In this document: positions 34,180 through 42,086 of the stretch, in pieces
Numbering within the stretch: position 1 is the stretch's first letter
Layout of the letters: every line of letters begins with the position of its first letter
Source: an uncultured Kiloniellaceae bacterium
GTDB lineage: Bacteria; Pseudomonadota; Alphaproteobacteria; Kiloniellales; Kiloniellaceae
Reading direction: 5' to 3'
NCBI GenBank assembly: GCA_947493695.1
Contig: CANLSF010000002.1
Location: 310,001 to 374,000 of the forward strand
Length of the DNA: 64,000 nt
Position numbers and translations under genes: made by a program
Notes under the pieces: generated by a model
What the model was told of the DNA's origin: nothing
Databases searched by the model: none
Seen by the model: the letters and a program-made list of their open reading frames with translations, nothing else

Positions 34180-35106
34180 TTGGTTCGACGCACAAAACCA
34201 GACCTTATCCACTCTGCTGCAGAGCAATCGGATGGCGCGTGCCGCCATAAAATTCTGTCTCCGAAAGAGCAGCGAATTCCTCTGGTCTTCTCCTCTCCAC
34301 ACAGTGGCAGCGACTATCCGCCCGATTTCATCGCCAGATCCCGGCTGGACCCGGTTACGCTGCGCCGGTCAGAAGACAGTTTCGTCGACGAGCTCTTCAG
34401 TGCCGCCCCGGATTGCGGGGCGCCCCTCCTCGCCGCTCTGTTCCCGCGTGCCTATGTAGACGTAAACCGCGAGCCCTATGAGCTTGACTCCAGCATGTTC
34501 GACGAGGCGCTACCGGCTTTCGTCAACACGCACTCGCCCCGGATTGCGGCTGGCCTGGGCACAATCGCCCGCGTTGTCGCCAGCGGGATCGACATTTACC
34601 GCAGCAAACTTTCCTTTGCTGAAGTCGAGCAGCGGATCCAGCAGTGCTACTATCCCTACCATGCCGCCTTAAAATCATTGATTGAACAAACCGTTGCCCG
34701 GTTCGGATACTGTATCTTGATCGACTGCCACTCGATGCCATCTCTCTCGACACTCTCGGGCAACCGGATACATTCGAACCGGCTCGACTTTGTTCTGGGA
34801 GACCACCACGGCGAAAGCTGCGCCCCCGCCGTAACCGGCTGCACAGCGGCCCTTTTGCGCAGCTGTGGATATCAGGTCGGCCTAAACAAACCCTATGCCG
34901 GTGGCTTCATAACCACCCGTTATGGACGTCCTGCCGATGGCGTGCACGTTCTACAGATCGAGATTTCTCGCGATATCTACATGGACGAAGCGAGCATGGT
35001 GCGCGCGCCCGGCCTCCGGCGTCTGACAGCCGAAATACGCGTGCTGATCCAACGGCTGGGTGCTTTGGACCCGGGCCTCTTCACCGCAGCCGTTGCGGCG
35101 GAATAA
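34180..35106 (+). CDS. N-formylglutamate amidohydrolase family protein (second copy)
   Basis: 308 residues from a TTG at 34180 with AAAGG eight bases before it; there is no in-frame ATG until well inside the domain, and an upstream ATG at 34144 hits a stop. FGase motifs: PLVFSSPHSGSDYPPDFIAR, EDSFVDELFSAAPDCGAPLL, RAYVDVNREPYELD, ILIDCHSMPSLS (zinc His), YAGGFITTRYGRPADGVHVL and IEISRDIYMDE. Distinct from the shorter copy at 19432 and closer to the FGase of histidine catabolism. A GNAT acetyltransferase gene follows by 24 bp and is probably co-transcribed; no hut genes are present. Confidence 0.9.
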   Translation: MVRRTKPDLIHSAAEQSDGACRHKILSPKEQRIPLVFSSPHSGSDYPPDFIARSRLDPVTLRRSEDSFVDELFSAAPDCGAPLLAALFPRAYVDVNREPYELDSSMFDEALPAFVNTHSPRIAAGLGTIARVVASGIDIYRSKLSFAEVEQRIQQCYYPYHAALKSLIEQTVARFGYCILIDCHSMPSLSTLSGNRIHSNRLDFVLGDHHGESCAPAVTGCTAALLRSCGYQVGLNKPYAGGFITTRYGRPADGVHVLQIEISRDIYMDEASMVRAPGLRRLTAEIRVLIQRLGALDPGLFTAAVAAE

Positions 35107-35130
35107 CGAACGCCTGCTGGAAACCACCCG

Positions 35131-35682
35131 ATGCCCGCGCCCATACCTCCCAGACCACACGTTCGCGACGCCCGGCTGGATGACTTGCCACGAATCCAGG
35201 AAATATATGCGCAGCATGTGCTCACCGGCCTGGCGTCTTTTGAGGAAACACCGCCGGATCTGAGTGAAATGACCCGGCGCTTCGAAGCAACCCTCGCCCG
35301 GGAACTGCCTTTCCTGGTCGCCGAGATCGACGGCAAGCTCGCCGGTTACAGCTACGCCGGCCCCTATCGCCCTCGCCCGGCCTATCGTTTCTGCCTCGAG
35401 AACTCGGTTTACGTGGAGGCCGAGGCCGTCGGGCGGGGCGTTGGTTCCGCTCTGCTGATTGAACTGATCCGCCGCTGCGGCAATCTCGGCTACCGCCAAC
35501 TGATCGCGGTGATCGGCGACAGCGCCAACCACGCCTCCATCCGTCTGCACGAAAAACACGGTTTCACCCGCGCCGGTCAGCTCAAGTCGATAGGTTTCAA
35601 ATTCGGCCGCTGGGTCGACAGCGTGATCATGCAGCGGGAACTAGGCGACGGAGATGGGACTTTGCCGGGCATTCGCTCATAG
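35131..35682 (+). CDS. GNAT N-acetyltransferase (phosphinothricin acetyltransferase type)
   Basis: 183 residues. N-terminal RDARLDDLPRIQEIYAQHVL with TGLASFEETPP matches the Pat/YncA subgroup; the acetyl-CoA pyrophosphate loop is VEAEAVGRGVGSALLIELIR, followed by YRQLIAVIGDSANHASIRLH and HEKHGFTRAG. These enzymes acetylate small amines such as phosphinothricin, methionine sulfoximine/sulfone; the native substrate here is unknown. It follows the second FGase and may act on a glutamate analogue (inference). Confidence 0.9.
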   Translation: MPAPIPPRPHVRDARLDDLPRIQEIYAQHVLTGLASFEETPPDLSEMTRRFEATLARELPFLVAEIDGKLAGYSYAGPYRPRPAYRFCLENSVYVEAEAVGRGVGSALLIELIRRCGNLGYRQLIAVIGDSANHASIRLHEKHGFTRAGQLKSIGFKFGRWVDSVIMQRELGDGDGTLPGIRS

Positions 35683-35736
35683 GCTGGCTTTGACTGCGCT
35701 CCAGAAATTTTTGCATTATTTGTGCACATCACGAGT

Positions 35737-36417
35737 TCACTGAGTAGCAGACGTCGTTACATCCCTGGCAGCACTCTGCGCTTTGATAGTTGTGAGCAAC
35801 GTTCTCGCGAACGCCTCCTGCAACGGATCCTCAACAGCACCACTCAAGGGTACCTTGAATATATACGTGCAAGAAGAATCCTCCGCGGCTTCTTCATAAC
35901 TCGAAGTGAACTGAGAACCGTCAGTTGAAATCTCAGTAGTTGTAAAACGTGTGGTAACTTTGGTTATCCAAGGAGTACATGTACGTGTCTTGGCCAAGTA
36001 ACTGGAGACATCGATCTCTAGCAGGATCTTGACTTGTTTTTCCGCATTGGGATCAAGCTCATACAGATACGCTGATGCCTCTCGAACGGCAGACCCCATA
36101 TCCTCATCTGCGAAATAGTCTCCACCGACATCGTATCCACGGTCTCCGTACCCTCTAGAAATGTTAGCCATCACATGATGTAATAGGTCTCCGTTGCGTG
36201 GCGCGACAATCTCAATACGAGTCACCTTCTCCCGCGACGGCACAATCTGCTGTAATTCGTCAACATCCTCCAGCGAAGGTGCGGATACTTCGAACCTATC
36301 GACTGCTATGGCTCTCAATTCCTCTTCGGTGTAGCTGCAGGCCGACACCAACGAAAGACTCAGACCAAAAATACAGAAACGGAAAACGCCAAGATGCACT
36401 TGTGTAGTCAACGGCAT
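35737..36417 (-). CDS. Hypothetical lipoprotein
   Basis: 226 residues. A type II signal peptide with lipobox LSLVSAC places an acylated Cys at about residue 27. The mature part has two recognisable stretches, DELQQIVPSREKVTRIEIVA (about 55-74) and YLYELDPNAEKQVKILLEID, and two further Cys that could pair (TRTCTPWITKV; EDSSCTYIFKV). No family recognised. The gene and its flanks are visibly richer in A/T and use A/T-ending codons more than their neighbours, which is consistent with recent acquisition. Ser/Thr-rich tail. Confidence 0.7.
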   Translation of the reverse strand: MPLTTQVHLGVFRFCIFGLSLSLVSACSYTEEELRAIAVDRFEVSAPSLEDVDELQQIVPSREKVTRIEIVAPRNGDLLHHVMANISRGYGDRGYDVGGDYFADEDMGSAVREASAYLYELDPNAEKQVKILLEIDVSSYLAKTRTCTPWITKVTTRFTTTEISTDGSQFTSSYEEAAEDSSCTYIFKVPLSGAVEDPLQEAFARTLLTTIKAQSAARDVTTSATQ

Positions 36418-36620
36418 AATTTCTCCCCAAGGACTTCGATCGTAAACACAATACGCTGGTGATTTTTCGACACAAGCAAGAGATGCTTAAGCCTACCCGG
36501 CTACGCGATCAAAACACCAAACCAATAGATAACCAGTCTGAGCGAAGCACAATACTCTTTGTGAAAACAGCGAGGCGCGAGTGACTCTACTGGAACAATG
36601 CGTTGCAGAAATACAGGTTT

Positions 36621-36700
36621 AAAAAAAAAGGCCGTGCAATTGCACGGCCCAAGTTTAGGGAGGAAACGCCCTATGGGCGTGCGGGGGATAAAGAGCGGGT
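36621..36700 (-). ncRNA. Alpha-r8 (MmgR-like) trans-acting sRNA
   Basis: No ORF explains this minus-strand unit. From the 5' side it shows a short hairpin ACGCCC-ATA-GGGCGT (36666-36680), then an unpaired anti-Shine-Dalgarno stretch UUUCCUCCCU (36657-36666), then a 20-bp palindromic terminator GGCCGUGCAA/UUGCACGGCC (36630-36649) followed by nine U. As I recall, the UUUCCUCCCU decamer is the conserved core of the alpha-r8 family, whose Sinorhizobium member MmgR (about 77 nt) limits polyhydroxybutyrate accumulation. The 5' end is estimated from that length. Confidence 0.75.
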
Positions 36701-36916
36701 GCCCTCAATCCATACCGCACTGCACAATATGATAGTGAAGGCCGAAATTGCAACGAAAAATTTCCATGCTATTGAATTTTATTGAGATATTTCAAAGAAG
36801 GTTAATCAATCTTAACGATCTACCTTTGTTTGCGCTGCATCGCACTCTTCGAACAAATCTCAGCTGAAATCCGAATTTTCCATTCACGTAAACACCGGTA
36901 TTTGAAACAAAATTTC

Positions 36917-36932
36917 TGGCACGCAGATTGCT
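36917..36932 (+). promoter_or_regulatory. Sigma-54 (-24/-12) promoter of the transglycosylase gene
   Basis: TGGCACGCAGATTGCT matches the consensus TGGCACG-N4-TTGC(A/T) at every fixed position, with correct GG-to-GC spacing, 28 bp before the ATG at 36960. No enhancer-like inverted repeat was obvious upstream. Confidence 0.85.
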
Positions 36933-36959
36933 CATAATTTCAGACAAGGAGTGATCGCA

Positions 36960-37766
36960 ATGAATTGCCATGTGACCCGAGCACAGCTGCTATGCAACAG
37001 ACAATCCGAAGGCCGAATCTCACGATTGGGCTATCCGACCTGGAGATGCAAAGCATGGCTGTCGGGCTTCGTATTTTTAGTTCTGGGCGTTTTCGCCATG
37101 GAAACAGCCAATGTCTGGGCTGCCAGCGCGGGGCGAATCGATGATGCCTGGTCGCTCTGCCCACGGCATATTCGTGCTGCAGAGCAGCAACACGATCTAC
37201 CGCCTCACCTTCTAACCGCCATTTCAAAGGTCGAGTCGGGTCTCTGGGATGCCGAAACAAAGGCAAATCTTGCCTGGCCCTGGACGGTCATGGCGGAGGG
37301 AAAAGGGCGATATTTGCCCAGCAAGACGGCGGCTCTTGCCGAAGTCCGGAAGCTGCAGGCACGCGGGATCAAAAACATCGACGTGGGCTGCATGCAGATC
37401 AATCTCCACTACCACCCCGAGGCCTTCGAAAACCTGGAACAGGCCTTCGATCCGAAACACAACACCGCGTACGCAGCGTCATTTCTGAGCGGCTTGCGCC
37501 GCAATGCCGGCTCCTGGACCCACGCGATCGGTGACTACCATTCAAAGACCATCTCGTTCGCCCGGATCTACCGCCTAAAAGTGTTCAAAGCCTGGAGGGC
37601 CGAACGACACGCCGAAAACAAGCGGCGCAGAGAGGCGCAAGCCGCACAGACGGCAGCAAAGAAACGCCAGCGGCTCCTGGAGCAACAGGCATCAACATGG
37701 ACTTCAACTCCATCCGGTACGGACGCTCGTCCCTCAGCTTCCTCTTCTGCAGGAATCTGGCGCTAG
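36960..37766 (+). CDS. Lytic transglycosylase, SLT domain
   Basis: 268 residues from the ATG at 36960, eight bases after AAGGAG; a GTG at 36951 is too close to that site. An N-terminal hydrophobic segment (LSGFVFLVLGVFAMETANVWA) exports it. The SLT domain spans about residues 70-200: HDLPPHLLTAISKVESGLWD has the catalytic Glu, IKNIDVGCMQINLHYHPEAF the G-x-x-Q-I-N block, and TAYAASFLSGLRRNAGSWTH the helper helices; an Arg/Lys/Gln-rich coiled coil (about 215-245) and a Ser-rich tail follow. It cleaves peptidoglycan to anhydro-muropeptides, the kind of activity used when flagella or secretion machines cross the wall. Expression is set by the sigma-54 promoter. Confidence 0.9.
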   Translation: MNCHVTRAQLLCNRQSEGRISRLGYPTWRCKAWLSGFVFLVLGVFAMETANVWAASAGRIDDAWSLCPRHIRAAEQQHDLPPHLLTAISKVESGLWDAETKANLAWPWTVMAEGKGRYLPSKTAALAEVRKLQARGIKNIDVGCMQINLHYHPEAFENLEQAFDPKHNTAYAASFLSGLRRNAGSWTHAIGDYHSKTISFARIYRLKVFKAWRAERHAENKRRREAQAAQTAAKKRQRLLEQQASTWTSTPSGTDARPSASSSAGIWR

Positions 37767-37878
37767 CGGCCCTGCACCTCATGAAGCGGCTCGCGAGAAC
37801 GCAAACTACGTCCTGTATAGACGCCCCGTTCTATGTCATTACCGAGACTGGAACCAGCAGTCAGCAAGCGAGCAAAAA

Positions 37879-39045
37879 ATGGATGTAGATCGTGCGCGAT
37901 CCGAGACGCCGGGATGTAAAGACATCATTCATTTCAACAACGCAGGCGCGGCCCTCATGCCGCAGCCGGTGATCGACGCCCAGATCGAACACCTGCACCT
38001 GGAAGCCCGAGTTGGAGGATACGAAGCAGCGGACGTGGCGCGCGACAGGGTCTCAACCTGCTACAGCTCCATCGCAAGGCTCCTCAATTGCAGTGATGAA
38101 GAAGTTGCCCTGGTCGAGAATGCCACGGTTGGCTGGTGCCTGGCCTTCTACGCCGTGGACCTGAAGCCGGGCGATCGCGTACTGACCACAGAGGCGGAAT
38201 ATTCCAGTAACTACATCAATTACCTCAAGGTGGCCCGAGACAAGGGCGTCGTGATCGAGGTGGTGCCAAGCGACGGCAGCGGCCAGCTTGATACAGAAGC
38301 ATTGGAAGGGATGATCGATTCCAGGGTCAAGCTGATTGCCATCACCCATGTGCCCACCAATGGCGGTCTGGTAAATCCCGCAGCTGAGGTCGGCAGGATC
38401 GCACGAGCGCACGGGATCCTGTACCTGCTGGACGCCTGCCAGTCGCCCGGTCAGATTGCTCTGGACGTCGAAGCCATCGGCTGTGACTTCCTCTCAGCGA
38501 CCGGCAGGAAGTATCTGCGCGGACCGCGTGGCAGCGGGTTTCTCTATGTCCGCAAAGCACTGCTTGCTTCGATTGAGCCGCCAATGCTGGACAATCATGC
38601 GGCCGTCTGGACGGCCCGGGATCGTTTTGAATTGCGTGCGGATGCCCGGCGCTTCGAAAACTGGGAGTTCAACTATGCGGCTGTTCTGGGACTAGGAGCC
38701 GCCGTGGATTACGCCCTCGCCTGGGGAATGGATGCGATCGAGGAACGCGTGGTTTCCCTGGCGGGAAACCTGCGCGCAGCGCTCGATGACATTCCCGGCG
38801 TCACGACGACCGATATCGGCGCGAGCAAATGCGGCATCGTGACCTTTACAAAGGATGGTCTTGAAATTCCGGCCGCCCGTGCGGCCCTGCGGCAACAGAA
38901 CATCAACATCTCCAACTCCACGATCAATTCAACCCGGATCGACATGGAACGGCGTGGCCTGACCGATATTCTTCGCTCCAGTGTCCACTACTACAATACG
39001 GACGCGGAAATCGAGCGCTTCTGCGCCGCTGTCGCTGAACTTTGA
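37879..39045 (+). CDS. Class V aminotransferase-fold PLP enzyme
   Basis: 388 residues. Motifs: HFNNAGAALMPQPVIDAQIE at the N-terminus, SSIARLLNCSDEEVALVENA, the cofactor Asp in YLLDACQSPGQIALDVEAIG, and the lysine-containing LSATGRKYLRGPRGSGFLYV (Schiff-base Lys at about residue 214). It resembles the cysteine desulfurase/isopenicillin-N-epimerase-like branch of class V, but lacks the long mobile Cys loop of SufS/IscS, so lyase, epimerase or kynureninase-like activity is possible. Substrate not predictable. 112 bp downstream of the transglycosylase on the same strand. Confidence 0.88.
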   Translation: MDVDRARSETPGCKDIIHFNNAGAALMPQPVIDAQIEHLHLEARVGGYEAADVARDRVSTCYSSIARLLNCSDEEVALVENATVGWCLAFYAVDLKPGDRVLTTEAEYSSNYINYLKVARDKGVVIEVVPSDGSGQLDTEALEGMIDSRVKLIAITHVPTNGGLVNPAAEVGRIARAHGILYLLDACQSPGQIALDVEAIGCDFLSATGRKYLRGPRGSGFLYVRKALLASIEPPMLDNHAAVWTARDRFELRADARRFENWEFNYAAVLGLGAAVDYALAWGMDAIEERVVSLAGNLRAALDDIPGVTTTDIGASKCGIVTFTKDGLEIPAARAALRQQNINISNSTINSTRIDMERRGLTDILRSSVHYYNTDAEIERFCAAVAEL

Positions 39046-39277
39046 CCAACTGCCCGCTAACTCATTGAATGCGAGGCCATTTTCACATCTGACATGTCGG
39101 GCGCGACAACAGCTCTTCGCGCGTCTGGGCAGCGCCAAGGAAAAACGGCACAAAACCGACAAGTTTCGGCCACATTCGCAGCCGGGAATTGACCGTTTTC
39201 CATCACGATAATCGCACAACAATCGGAGCCGGCTTTCAGGCAGTGTGGAGTCAGTTACAGACTGACGGAGTGAAGTC

Positions 39278-39523
39278 ATGAAAGTCCTGCGCCTGGCACT
39301 GGTCCTGTCCTTTGCAAATATCGGAATTGCTGCAGCCGGTCAGTGCGAGGACGATCTGGCCACCGTCGACTCCGCACTGGCGGCCAGCCCGGCCGTGGAA
39401 ACCGAGGAGCTCGTGAAGGTGCAAAAACTCCGCAACGAAGCTGCAGACGATGCCGCATCAGGCAACAAGGAAAACTGCGTTGTAAAACTGGCCGAGGCCA
39501 AGATCATTTTGAAGCTGCAATGA
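39278..39523 (+). CDS. Small exported hypothetical protein, 81 residues
   Basis: Good GGAGTGAAG ribosome site and a typical signal peptide (MKVLRLALVLSFANIGIAAA, cleavage about residue 20) leave a mature protein of about 61 residues that starts GQCEDDLATVDSALAASPAV and ends LAEAKIILKLQ. It is acidic, helical, with two Cys (QCED; KENCVVKL) positioned to form one disulfide, suggesting a two-helix periplasmic hairpin. It is a plausible member of a small family seen in alphaproteobacteria, but no function is known. Confidence 0.75.
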   Translation: MKVLRLALVLSFANIGIAAAGQCEDDLATVDSALAASPAVETEELVKVQKLRNEAADDAASGNKENCVVKLAEAKIILKLQ

Positions 39524-39686
39524 TCCTGCAAGCGTTCGTACCATCCAACTCAGGCCGCAGCTAAAGGCATAAACTTCGGCCTGGATCGTCGAAGTTCGCC
39601 ACCGACCCTATCATTTTTTATCCTGATCCTCCCTGAACTTGCCGATGGGTGCGCTCCCTTGCGCATCCATCGTTTTTTTTGTGATT

Positions 39687-40559
39687 TCAGACCTCAATCC
39701 TGGCCGATCCGTCCATTGCAAGCAAACCATCAGAATCGGCGACCCAAAGCCCCACCAAGTTGCCGTCCCGCTTACCTGAGACAATGAAATCCGCCGCATC
39801 GAAGACTGGTCGCAAGGCGCTGAACTGAAAACCCGTGACCCTTGCGTCCGGCAACTGGCGCCGGAGTAGATCTATCATCAGCGTTGCCAGCAGCGGGCCA
39901 TGCACAATCAGACCCGGGTAGCCTTCATGGGCCGTAACATATTCTCTGTCATAGTGAATGCGGTGACTGTTCCAGGTCAGCGCTGAATAGCGAAAAAGCA
40001 ATATCGGATCGGGTGTAATAGCCTGGCTCCAGTCGCTGGTTTCGGGCGCGGTGTGGCCCGCCGGAAGCTGCTCCGGACCCTCAGTCGCTTCCCGAAAAAC
40101 AACATCCATTTCTTCATCAGTGCAGAGCTGCCCCTCTTGAAGGACCTCGTGCCGAATCGTGACAAAGCAAAGACGTCCTGTACGCCCTTGCTTTTCTGAG
40201 ATTTTCAGAATGGAGGATCGGCCGACCGCCTCTTGGCCGATAACTAAAGGCGCAGGGAATGAGACGCGGCTTCCAGCCCACATGATTCGCGGGAGGTCAA
40301 CGGGCGGCAGAAAACCCTTACCAACAGCCAGGCCGTCGGCGCCCAGATCCGAATGCCGGCTCTCTTCACAGAAGTAAGCCCAATGCCAAAGCGGCGGCAG
40401 GGCATCGCCCGCATTCAATTGCACGTTCGGGTCGTCGAGAGTGGCTTGTAATCGTTGTGCACGGCCCGCATCGATCACGTCGCATTGCACCTGAGAACGA
40501 CCGATCCAAGCATTCAGGTCAGGTGAAAGGCCGGCTCCGGTTGTGCTGTCACTTGTCAT
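39687..40559 (-). CDS. MaoC-like/FAS1-type acyl-CoA hydratase (mesaconyl-C4-CoA hydratase-like)
   Basis: 290 residues, a double hot-dog protein. The N-half has the substrate-lid type segment LPPLWHWAYFCEESRHSDLG and FLPPVDLPRIMWAGSRVSF; the C-half has the hydratase-2 motif SALTWNSHRIHYDREYVTAH (catalytic Asn/His) and GYPGLIVHGPLLATLM. The architecture matches mesaconyl-C4-CoA hydratases and itaconyl-CoA hydratase-like proteins used in C5 dicarboxylate and 3-hydroxypropionate chemistry. Exact acyl-CoA substrate uncertain. Convergent-neighbour free; shares a divergent promoter region with the methyltransferase gene. Confidence 0.85.
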   Translation of the reverse strand: MTSDSTTGAGLSPDLNAWIGRSQVQCDVIDAGRAQRLQATLDDPNVQLNAGDALPPLWHWAYFCEESRHSDLGADGLAVGKGFLPPVDLPRIMWAGSRVSFPAPLVIGQEAVGRSSILKISEKQGRTGRLCFVTIRHEVLQEGQLCTDEEMDVVFREATEGPEQLPAGHTAPETSDWSQAITPDPILLFRYSALTWNSHRIHYDREYVTAHEGYPGLIVHGPLLATLMIDLLRRQLPDARVTGFQFSALRPVFDAADFIVSGKRDGNLVGLWVADSDGLLAMDGSARIEV

Positions 40560-40770
40560 CTCGAATTCATATCTCCAAACCAGATTATGGCGAAAACTTC
40601 CAGCTACTCATGATAGGTGCCTTTCATGCTCAGCTTTACAACAATGCCTGCCCAACCCTAAAACGCTATTCTCTATTGGCAGCGCAGACAAACGGATCAA
40701 AAGTACAGAACCATTAAGCGGCGCCTCCCCCTGCCACCACCAAACCGCATTTAAGAAGGCTGAACGAGCT

Positions 40771-41460
40771 ATGGACCAGAAACCGCAAAAGCACACAGCC
40801 GTCATCCGCAACACTCTCCCGTTGAAAGGCCAACGGGTTCTCGATGTGGGCTGTGGCAGCGGTGGGCTGGTCCGTTTCATGACACGTGAGGGTGCACGCG
40901 TTACCGGCCTGGACACCTCTGAAAACCAGCTTGCGCGGGCAAATGCCGCCCCCCCTGCAGGCGATGAGGACTATATTTCAGGCGCAGGGCAGGATTTACC
41001 CTTCGAGGATGGGACCTTCGATGCAGTAGTGTTCTTCAACTCGCTCCACCATGTTCCGACCGGCGTTCAGGCGGCTGCACTGACTGAAGCGCTGCGCACG
41101 CTTAAATCAGCTGGCGAAGTATACATTCTAGAGCCGTTGGCCGAGGGAGCTTTCTTTGAAATGATGCGCCCTATCGAGGACGAAACCGACGTTCGGGCCA
41201 GTGCCTACGAAGCCATCCTGGCCGCGGCCAACAACCCGGCGATATCCGAACACAGGGAGCTCAGCTACAATGCTCCTCTGCGCTATGAGAACTTCGAGGC
41301 TTGCCGGGACGAGATCATCGCCGTCGACGAGAACCGCCGTCCTCTTGTCGAAGCGCAGGGCGAAAATCTGCGTAAAGCCTTTGAACTAGCTGCTAATTTT
41401 GAAGATAACAGTTATCATTTTGCCTCCCCGAGCCGCCTCAACCTGCTCCGCAAGAAATAG
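40771..41460 (+). CDS. SAM-dependent methyltransferase (Methyltransf_11 type)
   Basis: 229 residues from the ATG at 40771 (MDQKPQKHTAVIRNTLPLKG) with GAAGG upstream; the frame extends 76 codons upstream over the divergent promoter and is not translated. Motif I VLDVGCGSGGLVRFM, acidic LDTSENQLARANAA, motif IV DGTFDAVVFFNSLHHVP and post-motif VYILEPLAEGAFFEMM are clear. Small-molecule methyltransferase of unknown substrate. The cobalamin riboswitch promoter begins 30 bp past its stop. Confidence 0.88.
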   Translation: MDQKPQKHTAVIRNTLPLKGQRVLDVGCGSGGLVRFMTREGARVTGLDTSENQLARANAAPPAGDEDYISGAGQDLPFEDGTFDAVVFFNSLHHVPTGVQAAALTEALRTLKSAGEVYILEPLAEGAFFEMMRPIEDETDVRASAYEAILAAANNPAISEHRELSYNAPLRYENFEACRDEIIAVDENRRPLVEAQGENLRKAFELAANFEDNSYHFASPSRLNLLRKK

Positions 41461-41489
41461 CTAAATTGAGGCCCGACGATCAGGACCGA

Positions 41490-41517
41490 TTGACATTTGT
41501 GCGATGCAGCGTAAGCT
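41490..41517 (+). promoter_or_regulatory. Sigma-70 promoter of the riboswitch transcript
   Basis: A perfect -35 TTGACA (41490-41495) and -10 TAAGCT (41512-41517), 16 bp apart, would start RNA about five bases before the riboswitch P1 stem. Confidence 0.6.
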
Positions 41518-41528
41518 GAAATCTCGCT

Positions 41529-41721
41529 GTGTTGGTTCCCCTTCACCGGGGATTAAAACGGGAATTCGGTGTCGTTTTTTTCGAAAGCTACGGAAAAACC
41601 AAGCCGAAGCTGCCCCCGCAACTGTAAGCGGAGAGTGTTTCGCCATGCGATAGGCCACTGGACTATGTCTGGGAAGGCCGGCGAAATGCATTGATCCGCA
41701 AGCCAGGAGACCTGCCAACAC
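41529..41721 (+). promoter_or_regulatory. Cobalamin (adenosylcobalamin) riboswitch aptamer
   Basis: P1 closes GTGTTGG (41529-41535) with CCAACAC (41715-41721). In order it has GGGAATTCGGTG (41560-41571), the strongly conserved GAAGCTGCCCCCGCAACTG core with TAAGCGGAGAG, GGCCACTGG, and the B12 box AGCCAGGAGACCTGCC (41701-41716). The expression platform 41739-41760 can fold CCGGAC with GTGCCGG beside the GGGGAGG ribosome site, so ligand probably blocks translation of the ORF at 41766. Confidence 0.93.
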
Positions 41722-41765
41722 CTGTAACAACCATTAACCGGACGGGGTGTGCCGGGGAGGATTGT

Positions 41766-42086
41766 ATGGCAGAGATTTCCCAAGACCACGACAACACAAC
41801 ACCGTCGAACCTAAATTTCGACGACCCTTCGCTCGTTATTGCAGCAGCTATGACAGCCGGATGTAACAGGTTGACGGCATCCGATGAGCAGGTCGTCTTT
41901 GCCTGGCTCGTGAGCCTCGCGCCGAACCATGATCCTGCAATCGCGGCAAGCAACCTCGTTGAGTACTACGATGGTGCCGGGCGCACGGCCTCAATGCCAA
42001 GTTTACTCGGCCTCCTTGCCGAGGTCGCCGCCTATCCGCGAGAACGCCTCTCCCGGGTCAGGCCGCACCGGCGACGCAGGCGTTAG
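41766..42086 (+). CDS. Unknown 106-residue protein under the cobalamin riboswitch
   Basis: Starts at ATG 41766, five bases after GGGGAGG. Begins MAEISQDHDNTTPSNLNFDD; a hydrophobic centre PSLVIAAAMTAGCNRLTASD with one Cys, EQVVFAWLVSLAPNHDPAIA, then NLVEYYDG, and a very basic end (HRRRRR). No family recognised. No signal peptide; the middle helices are amphipathic rather than membrane-spanning, so a small soluble helical protein is most likely. It is the only gene after the riboswitch because murI faces it 10 bp further on. Proteins under B12 riboswitches are usually B12 transport, synthesis or B12-independent isozymes; nothing of this is visible here. Confidence 0.72.
   Translation: MAEISQDHDNTTPSNLNFDDPSLVIAAAMTAGCNRLTASDEQVVFAWLVSLAPNHDPAIAASNLVEYYDGAGRTASMPSLLGLLAEVAAYPRERLSRVRPHRRRRR

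Larger units (their letters stand above)
36418..36959. other. 542-bp gap with sRNA and sigma-54 promoter
   Basis: Contains the alpha-r8-like sRNA (about 36621-36700) and the sigma-54 promoter of the transglycosylase (36917-36932). The rest is A/T-rich without a convincing ORF. Confidence 0.6.

Noticed and set aside
36673-36732. A 19-codon plus-strand ORF starting ATGGGCGTG with AGGGAGGAAA before it
   Set aside because: The apparent ribosome site is the complement of the sRNA's conserved anti-Shine-Dalgarno decamer, and the ORF encodes no sensible domain. The sRNA reading explains the sequence better.
36801-36817. TTAATCAATCTTAAC as a CtrA site upstream of the transglycosylase
   Set aside because: Spacing is six, not seven bases, and the gene already has a perfect sigma-54 promoter.
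40543-40770. N-terminal extension of the methyltransferase at 40771
   Set aside because: It crosses the divergent promoter region and has no domain content; the ATG at 40771 has the ribosome site.
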